Positions 27,407 to 38,005 of a stretch of DNA of 64,000 nt are shown here, piece after piece. The position numbers and the translations under genes are program-made. The stretch's first letter is position 1, and each line of letters starts with the position of its first letter. The notes under the pieces are model-generated. The model saw only the letters and a list, made by a program, of their open reading frames with translations. It had not been told where the DNA came from and ran no database searches. This stretch comes from Paramacrobiotus metropolitanus (taxonomy: Eukaryota; Tardigrada; Eutardigrada; Parachela; Macrobiotidae). The DNA is taken from NCBI RefSeq assembly GCF_019649055.1, contig NW_026570307.1:372001-436000 (forward strand), in the 5' to 3' direction.

Positions 27407-29753
27407 ATGGACATGTCGCGGAAGGAACTGGACCTGTTGCACGGACACCAAGTGGCCATTATTCCAGGCTACAAACGCTCGGTGTATGTTGAGGTACATC
27501 CGTGACAGGGAAAACACATTTTGTATTGTGATATTGTGGATATCATGTATTGTTATGCAGCTGGTCGAAGGGCAGGCCGAAATTTTTGGGATGTTCATGA
27601 GCGCTGATGAACGCTACTGTTTCACTTATCCGCATCGTGCGGTTCTGGCCACATACGATGGCTGCCGCGTTGCGGTGGAAGCGGACAACTGCGATCTGGA
27701 AGTACAGGTGATCAAGGATGATCCGTTTCCTGCGTTGGTGGGCGCTATGCATGCTGTTCTGGAACAGCAACGCCAGGATGCGGTGAAATCCGCTGGGGAA
27801 GTGGTTGGACCGAAGGTACGGGAAATATACAGGGTGCCGTATGCTGTACGGTAGGGGCACACTGTACGCCTTTGGACTATTGGAAGTCAACATTGCGGCA
27901 GTAATCTGTAATGTTCAACCATACATTACCTTCTCTTTTATGAGTAAATACACTTTTTCCTGCCGCAGTACAATGAGTATACTGATGTGGTTACAGTTTG
28001 GCATTAATAATGGAACTGGTCTTACTGCATTTATCTTTTGGAAATGAATCTGCTTTTGCATCTTTGGCAGGTGTTGGTGGTGGGACCAATGGACAGCGGA
28101 AAATCCAGCTGTTGTCGCGCATTGCTGAATTACGCTGTCCAAGCCGGATGGAATCCGACATTTGTGGATGTTGATGCTGGACAGCAAGGTTTGACACTGC
28201 CTGGCACCCTCTGTAAGTATCAACAGAGGAATTACTTAAATGATATCGTTGCTCTTATATTTTTTCGTGTGCGTGATGGGTTCAGCTATATAAATGGTGG
28301 TGAATATTACAAACGTAGTGTATGTACGTTAATTGCTGATTTGGTGTTACATTGCTTAGCGTCGGCCATTTTGCGTGCTGGGACCAATGAACTGGGTCAG
28401 GTAGACCATGCTGAGCGGGTGGATTTGCCTTTCGGACGGGTTAACCTGAACGAAGACTGCAAGTTGTACCAAGCGCAGATTTGGAAGCTGGCGGAATTTG
28501 TCCAGTCCAGTTTCTCCAATGCCCATCTCCGTGCCAGTGGGGCCATCATCAATACTGCCGGCTGGATTGATAGTAACGGGTTCCTGCTGTTGTTGGAAAT
28601 TGCCAAAGCGTTTCAAGGTATAATAAAAAACAGTAATGCTGGTTGCGGTGATTTCTTCTTTTGTCGTTTTGCTGCGTATATATTATTTACATATAGATAT
28701 TATACTGCAGTACATCATTTCCATTATCATTCTTACAACGCGGAGCCTAGTGTTGTTTTATTGATAGGTGTACGCATTTCAGTTATATGGTGCGCAACTG
28801 CGCATTATTTGTTTGTTTATAAAAGAAGTTTGAGCTGCATAATTACTTTCCAAATTGTTTCGCACATGATAATCCGTGTTCTGGTGTGACCTTTACTTTA
28901 GTGGATAAAGTGATCGCGCTGGAAAATGTTTATTTGGGCCACCAGTTTCGCCAATGGGCAGCTGATCACGGTGTGTTGCTGGATGTGTTGTTTGCCCGGA
29001 AGCCGACGTGTCTGGCGGAGCGATCTATTGAAACGCGCCGAGATTATCGCGATTGCATGGTGCAGAGCGTTTTCGTCCGGCGACCTAAGTTTACTGTGAC
29101 TGTTCCATTGAGTAATCTGATCTTTTATCAAGTGGCATCCTTTCATGGTGAGAAACAAAGTAAAAATAAAGTTTTTCATCGGTTGCTGCATTCCGCTATC
29201 TTTAAGTTGTGCGGAGATATTTAGTTTTTATAAAGAAGCATTTATCGAAGTGTAATTTATCGAAGTTGTGTTGCAGCTGTGGAGACACGCAATGGAAAGA
29301 AGCTGGGCGTCAGCAACCAAATTGCTCACGCAGGTATGTAGATTTACACTAATTTTGGCCGTCGACAAATTCAACGCAGTTGTTTTTTGAATACACAGAG
29401 TTTACTGTAGTAGTTCTAAAATTTTGTTTTTTTTTTCTACAGGAAATTGCCGAGATCGTTTACTGGGTGTCAGCATTGCCCCAAATTTGGTAGTAGATGT
29501 CAAACAGTTCCCACTACAAGGATTCGCTGTGCTGTGAGCATGACGACAGTCCTGAAATTTTACAAAGTAGACTTTAACTGGAAATGGTAGTGTTTATGTA
29601 TTATTTACTTGCAGGTTGTCTTTCCAAACGAAAACCGACGAAGCGCGCTTAATTTCTACTGTTGATTTGAATTTGTTGCCCGCACCAGTCATTTTGTTGA
29701 GCACTGTTGTTTCCGCAGTTACTGTGCGTGAGAGTCTGGGTGTTATGAATTAA
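27407..29753 (+). CDS. CLP1: CLP1, polynucleotide 5'-hydroxyl kinase
   Basis: Eight exons join in frame to 424 residues: 27407-27493, 27561-27815, 28071-28212, 28360-28617, 28902-29147, 29277-29333, 29443-29533 and 29615-29753. Human CLP1 has 425. The N-terminal domain has LVEGQAEIFGMFMS. The Walker A loop is VLVVGPMDSGKSS, so the GxxxxGKS pattern stays while the usual TDVGKST is altered. Then come NYAVQAGWNPTFVDVDAGQQ, RAGTNELGQ and INTAGWIDSNGFLLL. CLP1 phosphorylates RNA 5'-OH ends and is a partner in tRNA splicing endonuclease and pre-mRNA 3'-end cleavage factor II. The C-terminal third is much less conserved. An AATAAA signal follows 184 bp after the stop. Confidence 0.88.
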
Positions 29754-29936
29754 CGTTAACAGTATAAGCTCTATGTTCGAATCTAATAACTTCGTATGCG
29801 CACAGTTTATTCTGTTGAAATTTATATAAGACTGCAAAATTGTACGTAATTTCTCTCGATATATCCGCATTGTATTACAAAGTTATCCGCTACGTGTACA
29901 TCCGAAAATTTCTTTAACGGCACCTAAATCATCTTG

Positions 29937-29942
29937 AATAAA
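29937..29942 (+). terminator. polyadenylation signal of CLP1
   Basis: AATAAA lies 184 nt after the CLP1 stop codon, with a T-rich stretch just downstream. Confidence 0.5.
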
Positions 29943-30430
29943 AGAAGTTATTTTTGTACCGTTGTCTGGCATTTCAAGTGTCGCCAAGTTCGGTAAACTG
30001 ACCATCGAACATGGCTGAAATTTGGGTGTGCATGCTAAAGGATGGTAAAGTGTCCTTTCATCACAAGACGCACCATCGCGATGTGCGCACGGACACTCTT
30101 GTACCGGTAACCTGAATAAAGATTAATTCCGTCAACCCCAAAATTAACGCGTCATACATTGGTATATTTCCCGCAAAGCATCTTTATTATACCAGCATTC
30201 CAGTTAGTGTAAAAATTGTCAAGTGTTATATGTACAGAAAAATTGGGCATAGAATGGTGTTGCAATTAGCGTACAAAGAGATGCTGCGTGCTCATGTACA
30301 TGTACGCCGGGGTGTACGCGTTTGATTCGGCTGCCGTAAAAGAAAAAGGGAACGCATCAATTACGTCAAGGAACAGGGACAAGGACATCAGCAATACGTA
30401 TGCCGACTGCACTCCCTAAAGCTGGAGCAG

Positions 30431-30438
30431 TATATATA
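30431..30438 (+). promoter_or_regulatory. TATA box of the neuropeptide gene
   Basis: TATATATA sits 189 bp before the ATG at 30627. The region 29943-30626 otherwise holds no supported gene; a 34-codon open frame at 30011-30115 is probably fortuitous. Confidence 0.35.
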
Positions 30439-30626
30439 CCGGTGTACGTCGCTCAGTATGGGATGTTCGTTCTGTTTGCTTATTTCTGCGGTACCGGCAC
30501 TGTGAATTTGAAAATTTCTTAATTCTTTTCTCCTAGTGGTAGCCGGTAACAAGAGCTTTTAAATACCTGCGTTGTTTTTCGACTCAGCGAAACACGTTGG
30601 ATAACGTGTTGCCAGTTTTTGTCAAA

Positions 30627-33092
30627 ATGGCCAGAATCCCGGTTGCCTTGATTTGCCCGTTCCTGATTGTCCTCGTGTTCGTCGCTCAACAATGTAAGTT
30701 CATGCGCTCTTACATGTATGTCATTCGATAAACTTACATTGTTAGTCTAATTAATTCTGAACTTTTTTATGATTGCAACCATAATATTAAAGCGCGTATT
30801 TCTCTGGTCATGGCCTTATTGGTGATAAATGTTATAGCATTTCGGTACGGCAAATCCGCTAATTGATAATTTGCTGTCAAATACAGTATATATATTGGTG
30901 GTTGGTGCAAGTTCATAATAAAACACTGATCATGCAGTTGTCAGACACTGACTGATTACGAAATTACTATTACTACTATTATCAAAACATAAATTACTAT
31001 TAATAGTATAAAGCGTTTTCAGTAGTCAAGTATTCAGCTGTGGTACGTGTTATGTGTACATGATGAATTTTCGTAACCTACAATTGGTTCACTGACCTTA
31101 AATAAGCGTATAGGCATGGTATTGTAAGGTCAGAAATAATAACGAAATTACATTACTGCCTCAGTACAGACAATTTAAATTATTTTCTCCTCATAAAATT
31201 GATTGTTGTTTGATCTGGACTTTACCCATCCCGTGACCTTATAATTTATCCTCCGGATTACGCATAATCGCGTGTAATCTGGTGCAAATGCAAAAGCCGC
31301 CGGGCTGAATGCTTAACTACAACCAACACAGATTATGTTAAATTACAACAACCCGCCCTCGTTACAACATCATAACGGGTCACAGCTTTGGCATTCCCAA
31401 GTACGGTTTTACGTAGCACAAAATGAAACTGCGTATAGGTACAACTGTACGGGTACTACTGCATTCAGGCTTTGCACAACAGTTTTGTAAATATTTGACA
31501 TGAACCTGATTAGCAACTAATGTCTGGCCTATGTTATAAATTAACATAATTATTAGTGTACATAATCGTATGCTATCGGAACACCACGTTCACCAAGAGT
31601 AAGTGGGAACCCGAGTTAGGCGAGCACGAAATCTACCAGTTGGGAAGATCAGACTCGAGTTAGCATTTGATTTGGGCGGTGCAGTGTTTTTTCATGCTCG
31701 CCCAAGTAGGACTCACTTCCTGATACTCAGGCGACAACATATGTACCGATGCATGCCGGTGGTACAAATCGCCGTCGTAATGAGCTGATAATTACACTGC
31801 AGGATGAGCCACTAGCGGAAATATTGCACTGTGTTATACGATGCCCAGGAGAGCAGTTTGTCCAATGTGTCAGCGTGTGTAACGATGACACGCGGACACA
31901 CAGGCGTGGACCGGGTGTATGAGATTGGAGTCGCGCTACTGTTGTTAAGAATCTCCCGGGTTGTTGTTAAGATGTTGTGTTGTTAAGACTTTATGCATTT
32001 AGGCCAAAACAATGGCTGCTAGCATCACGTGTATCCGGTAATGGGAGACGCTGTTAATTTTTCTACACATCCTTAATTTTCAAGGTTGCCAAAATGCGTC
32101 TAACGTTATCCTTGAAAATTAATTAAGCCCTGTGTTATTCAATGGCCCCATGACGCACTCGCAAGGAGAAAATATAGAAAAGTTACTAGAACTCGATTAT
32201 GTACTAATTCCGGTGATGATTTTCAATTAATCTTTTCGCAGAATTCACTTTCACAAAATTAAAGTATCTTATTTTAAGACAGTAATATTCGATAACGCTA
32301 AGACATAATCTCTATTACAACACTACGATACGATATATGAACTGTATATCACAACATACAGATCGTAATTTTGTTTTCTGCATTCGAATGTTTACGAGGA
32401 CATTGTAAGTTATACAATTTACATAAACACCTATAAATCGGCGCATAATTGGTCACTACTCTATTATGTTTACAACATAATACCGTACTGAGCGCATAAG
32501 TATCGATAATAATTTTATATGGATTTGAACGTTTTGTGGAAAGCCCACAGTGCAGTTTTTATCATACTGTACAAAGTACGAGTACTTCGTGGAAAAAACG
32601 TCACTGACTCTGTTTTGTGAATCGCTTGCACCGTGAAGTATCGTAACCGTATTGTGTAATTTACTCTTAGGCTCAGCCAACTCCGGCGAGTACACCAACG
32701 TCAGAGCTGTCAGGAGGATGTCCAAGGGATGCGCTTTGTGGGGCCAGGCCTGTCTGGGAGGTAAGCGCGCGCACACACACGACGTACATTAATACACACA
32801 ATACTTCATCAAGCGCAACTGTCATAAATGTAATATTTACACATGCACACAAAATTAGCCGATATATTGAACCGGGATTATACGATGTGCTTAAGGTCAC
32901 TTCAAGAAGCGCTCCAATATCAACAGCCCTGATATCCAGGACGTCTTCTACCCATGGAGAAACTCCCAGTTGAACACTCCACCATTGTTCGACGACACGG
33001 AAACCGGGGCCGCTGGCGATATCTACAACAACAATCCGCTTAATAATTATCCGTGGAATGCCTATCGCTTTCGACGCTCGATCCGCGTTTAA
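30627..33092 (+). CDS. CCHamide-like neuropeptide precursor
   Basis: Three exons (30627-30693, 32671-32760, 32896-33092) join in frame to 117 residues. The first is a signal peptide (MARIPVALICPFLIVLVFVA). After a short spacer ending in RR comes the peptide MSKGCALWGQACLGGHF, closed by KKR. The Cys-x6-Cys spacing with GGH after the second Cys is the CCHamide pattern (C-x-x-x-G-x-x-C-x-GGH). Known CCHamides end GGH-Gly-Lys-Arg, and the Gly makes the amide; here Phe stands in its place. The long remainder (DVFYPWRNSQLN; NNNPLNNYPWNAYRFRR) has a second basic site near its end. An intron interrupts the peptide between the two Gly of GGH. Intron 1 is about 2 kb and carries repeat arm B. Confidence 0.75.
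31851..32010 (-). repeat. dispersed repeat, arm B (inverted relative to arm A)
   Basis: This is the reverse-complement copy of 26854-26993, inside intron 1 of the neuropeptide gene. The first 112 nt are identical. Then a GTTGTTAAG-rich linker of about 25 nt replaces the shorter linker of arm A before the shared end. Confidence 0.95.
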
Positions 33093-33767
33093 TGGACAGT
33101 GTGCAGTTCGTTTCCGGTTGTGTGTTCATCATATGGTCACAATCATATTCATCTTGCATATATATGCATGTGTGCTTGGCGGGCCGGGGATAAATAAGCA
33201 ATTTAAAGGTCATGCACCGTTTACATCGCTGGGATAGTTCTCCTCAGTGCAGCACATAGCACCTCGCAATGCAATATTTATATACCGCCTGTCATTTGAT
33301 TCAGTTTACGCACCATACAGAGCCGTCGTTTCTTTTTCATTCCCATGTGCACATTAATATAATGATTTGTTATTTTGGGCTATATAGTTAAACAGATTCG
33401 CTATAAACGTCCGCCATATATATTGCATGCAAAATATCTATGCAGTCAAAGTTCTCTTGTTAGTTGTTAAAAATTTTAATAACTAGCGCTGTTACTACCA
33501 TAACGGTTATTTAAATGCTAAGCATTCACTTGCACAAGGACGTTGCGCTGGCGATGGGTTTATTTGCTGCACCATGTTAACGTACGAGTAATTAAAGTTC
33601 GCATCCGCTTGTAAAATATAGACAAAATACGTATACATCATTAGAATATTTTAGTCGATAGTATTTAATCGCTGTCTTAGAGAGTTTAACGCTGTACTGC
33701 AATGCACGATTCGCGCTTGAGTATGTAATTTTACCAATGCACTAATTGTTCCAAATAGTGAAAGAAA
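33093..33767. other. intergenic, convergent 3' ends
   Basis: This AT-rich stretch lies between the neuropeptide stop and the stop of the astacin-like gene. No gene is seen. Confidence 0.35.
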
Positions 33768-36700
33768 TCAGGGAAGAAGCGGCTGGGAAAAGGAACTGAC
33801 GGTAGTGGCCTGTGTCGGGGCGGCCAGAGTTGTCGATGGCGTCGTCAACAGATCCGTGCTGCTTAAATTAACCACCAAAGCCGAACTGTTGGCCGGCGAC
33901 GCTACTTCGCCTTTATATCCTGTCGGTGCATAAATACCTAAAATCAGAAACAAAAACATAGAATACTGCAGACGCAGGAATAAAAATGAGTAATTTTCGT
34001 ACCCAGAATAAACGAATGACATCGTAAACATGTAGTACTGTACTGACCTGGTGACTTTCTCAATGCACACAGCGTGTACGCGCGAAAATCAGTTTTTTTC
34101 AATTATGCCTATATAGGTAGATATATCTGTACAATTTAATTAAGACACCATCCGGTATCCGGCATAAACTGTTAACTGGTTTGAGTTATTCGAAGATTGC
34201 TATTAAAGCTATTATTATTGCTATTGCTATTGCTGGCCACTATTTGTGAAAGCTTTTTACTGGCACAAAAAGGGTCTTCTTACACGAAAAAAAGATAAGC
34301 CATGCACCGTGACAAAATAAATACAAGTTTACAACTTTCCTTCAGTCAGTGTTTATTATTGTCACTGATTTGTGCTTTATGTCAACAAAATTACGTACCA
34401 ATCAACGCCGTAGCGTTCGACACGTTCTTCAAATTGAGTGTCACCGCTGAGCCGGATTGTGGCTGGACACCGGCCACCGATGACTGACTGTTGAGCACAA
34501 AGCTATTCTGATCGGCACTACTGTTTTTCCCGGTCGTGACAAAGGTCACATTCACTTGTCCACTCATGGCGTCACCCGACAAACCCATCTGTTTGCCGAG
34601 GATATTGGAAGTCTTCTTGTCCAGGGCCATGACGTGGAACATATTGTCGTCTTTTCCGGATGGTGGGGTCAGGGTGGTCACTGTATCCGCCGGTGCCAGG
34701 AGTACATAGCTGACGTTGCGCTCGTCCGAAGTTTTAGGCGGCGAAAAATTCACATCCACATCTTGGTACGCTACGGTTACAAAGCCCTACATGACCTTTA
34801 TCTTTATCTTATTATTTCTTTTTTTTATCTTATCTGCATAATCTTTATCTTATTATTTACTGGTTTTATTTTCTTTTTTTTCTTAAACAATGACTTTTAT
34901 TATCAGTTTTCTTCGCGACAGTTAGTAACAAGTTAATTAACTATTAATTAAGCAATTTGCTGAATTTATTGCATATATACAGCTAGTTGTGTGGACCATG
35001 CACAAGCAAATCTGCGAACATACGTATACCTGTATGGAAGATGCCGTAAAAGATATCGATAGTACCCAAAAACTAGATTTTATAATTATCAGATTATCCA
35101 TGTTTCTTACGATCTGTGCAATTTTGTGCGTCGCAGCCGTACATCCAAGCCAATCCCATGCAGTCATCCCGACTGAGATGTTCCACGTAAGCAATGGTAC
35201 CATTTCCCGGTAGACTGTAGATGACGGCGTTGTCGGCCGCGTACTTAGTCACGGAGGGCATCGTGATGGAGAAATAATCAAACGGGAAGTTACCGTAATA
35301 GGCATCCGATTCATTATACACATCCAGTAATGAGCTACCTTTTAAACCTGCAGCAAAAAATCACAGAGTCACCTGAGTCAAGTGGCACAGCATCGTTACT
35401 GCAGGATACTGATGTTCAGGGAAGTGTTGATTTGTCTCCTTAAAGTGGAAACACTTGCTCCGGTGACAAAGCAGTTCAGGGTCATATTATCACATTTTTC
35501 AGCAACGGTTATTCGTGAAGCACGCGCCTGATTAATTTGAGACGATTGCAAATTGACAAAGAAAAGATGTTTTTCAATTAAATCCAATCTATCCATAAAC
35601 ATCTCTATACCGGCAATATCGACTTACAAAAGGTTTGCTGCACCTGTGTATTGCACAATATAATTAATTCTTAGGGTGTGGAAGAGATCTCGCACTGAAA
35701 ATCCCACCGAGTTTTAATTAAAATGAGGAACATCTGCTTATTTACACTAAATGCATACATATATACCGCCTTTATTATACTTTTTTTTATACGCCATTAT
35801 TTATTATATCTATATCTATTGTTTTGTGCAAGACTGATATAAATGTACTGTGCAACATTGTATACTGTGCATTGTGTTCAATCCATCGCGGTAATCAATT
35901 TGTACGCATTTCGCTTATAAAATTCTAATTTAACAAACACTGACCAGGAGCTAAGTTATCCGGGTAGACATCAATGTACTGATCGCGGTCGGGCCGACGA
36001 TACTCATTGCGCAGTCCCAGTGCATTCACTATGATACGCATCAGATCCCGCAACGATCCCATACATCCGTTCTCGCCGTTGTGGATCACCAGCTTCTGGC
36101 CATGACCCGCCGCGCGGTTCACGCGACCCAGAAACGTCACACAGGTGGGCGGTGTGGTGCTGCAATTGGTGCAGTATTGATATAATATTGATTTAATAAC
36201 CGCTGTAATTTAGACACTCAGGATATGGAATTCATTGTGAAATCCTTTTACCCATCATTCAGCGTTTTGGAGATGTATAAAAAATCTTTTCCGGCATCCG
36301 TATCGGGATCGTACTCACGGAAGTGCAAACATTGATTCGTATTATCCGCCACCGACATCATCGCGCCGTGTAACATCACTGCTTCGCCTTCATCTGCCAC
36401 AAATAAATTATTTCGTTTACGGATGGCGGATATGTTCTTTGAGTATTTTCGATGGCAAAAACCAATTCGATAATAAAAGATCTAGACAAATGCTAAAAGA
36501 ATTATGTAATCAAATACCAAGTGTATTTGACATTCTGAATCTTAGCAATGCAAATGTCTAGAAGGCTACTCGCACCTGATCGTAGGAATGTAAATATTTT
36601 TTTACAAAATAGTCGCAATATGTTGTGACTATATTAAGAAGTTATAATCAGCATCTTGCTAATTACAGCGATTAACATCGTTACATACGCTTCGATCATG

Positions 36701-37035
36701 GATACCATAATTATTATCATAATTGTGCCCGAAAGATTTTTCTGCGGTAATTAAACCGGAATTAGCGGATCACGTGTCGAGACCCGGTATTTCCCAAAAC
36801 CCGGTAGTTGCTCCTGTTACTGATTGTTATTTTTCAGGAAATTCCTCTTACTGTAAGAATCATCAATATAGTATAAAATATTTCTGGGATCTCTCCATGA
36901 ATAGTAGCGATCATCCAAGCTTTGCGCTCCGAACGTACTAGTTCCCTCGCGTAATGCTGCGTAAGGCGGGAAGCTGATGACCATCGACAATACCGCGCGC
37001 GCACACAGAACGATGCCGGCAACGTACCACAACAT
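33768..37035 (-). CDS. secreted astacin-like pseudoprotease
   Basis: Six exons join in frame to 439 residues: 37035-36852, 36393-36252, 36159-35945, 35347-35111, 34770-34399 and 33937-33768. The N-terminus is a signal peptide (MLWYVAGIVLCARAVLSMVI). The astacin frame follows: WRDPRNILYYIDDSYS at the mature start, then MSVADNTNQCLHF, NGCMGSLRDLMRIIVNALGL, RNEYRRPDRDQYIDVYPDN and LSRDDCMGLAWMYGC. The zinc signature HExxHxxGxxHE is replaced by RIIVNALGLRNE: the three His are Arg, Asn and Asn, and the catalytic Glu is Ile. The Met-turn SxMHY has become SITMP. The rest of the fold, its Cys and the RxDRD segment persist. After it comes a Ser/Thr-rich, N-glycosylation-rich tail without CUB or EGF signs. 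Confidence 0.85.
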
Positions 37036-38005
37036 CTTTCGCTTGACCGGTACAATCCCTCCAAGCTCACAATAATTAACAAAATCTCGTTCGTGTTCTA
37101 GTGATCCTCACTATGTAATTATTCGTAAAATAAGGACCAGCTAAAAAACCCTTCCACAACACACATTTAAAACTGCAGAATTTCAACTGGCCGTTTTTTC
37201 CTTGCAGTGTGCAGTGCACTTTGTATCGCATTGGTTATGTTCTTGTTGCACTCATTCATATTATGCAATCGCTAATTATTTATAGTTATCAGCGTTATCC
37301 ACTACATCAAACACGTAGAAATGACTTTCTTCATCAATCGAATGGTTTGCGAACCAACAAGCCGTAACATCCTAACAGGTTTTCTTTTAATTCACTGTGG
37401 GAACATTTGTTTCTTAGTCGTTATGGAATGCTAACATGATTTACTAAATAGTGAACAGTGAACACCGCGTTGGCGTCTGGTGTGTATAAGAACATGAACC
37501 ACATTATGGTGTACAAATTGTATTTATACCGGTACGAGTAGTCCATTTTGTACCAATACGAGTATTTGTAACAATAAAAATAGATAAAATATTTTGTTGT
37601 TCGCGAATCTGTTTATCGAACTCCACTCAATTGCACCGTTAAAATGTTCTCACCATCCGTGTTACAAAGTACGCAGTACACTGTAGGAAAGCCGGATTTC
37701 GAATTTAAGTACGTACGTATTCATACGAAGAAATATTTATTATTATTCATACAGGTTTCTTCACTGCTTAATCAGTTACAATTCACGTTTCGAAAGTCGG
37801 CTGACTTCCAGAAATATAAAAACGTTAGCGAGATCGTAATAAAGTTATCACAGTGTGGCAAATGTGGACAACGTAAGAATCTGTAACTCAATCGAAACAA
37901 AAGAGAAGCCTTAATAACAGAATAACTGCGTACCATTGTAAGGGGATTAAAAGCATAAAACTTGAGGCTAATGACATCAGGATAAAAATCGAATACAATA
38001 TGTCG
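37036..38005. other. intergenic
   Basis: This is the promoter side of the pseudo-astacin and the 3' side of Maelstrom. A short frame at 37644-37886 on the plus strand has no supporting features. Nothing is called. Confidence 0.35.

Noticed and set aside
30011-30115. 34-codon frame after CLP1
   Set aside because: It follows the CLP1 polyadenylation signal and contains AATAAA just after its stop; too short and with no known motif.
31590-31740. weak inverted repeat (GGCGAGCACGAAA against TTTCATGCTCGCCC)
   Set aside because: Only about 13 nt match well; the rest is too diverged to call an element.
37644-37886. 80-codon plus-strand frame before Maelstrom's 3' end
   Set aside because: AT-rich, no signal peptide or domain, no splice signals; a chance frame is more likely.
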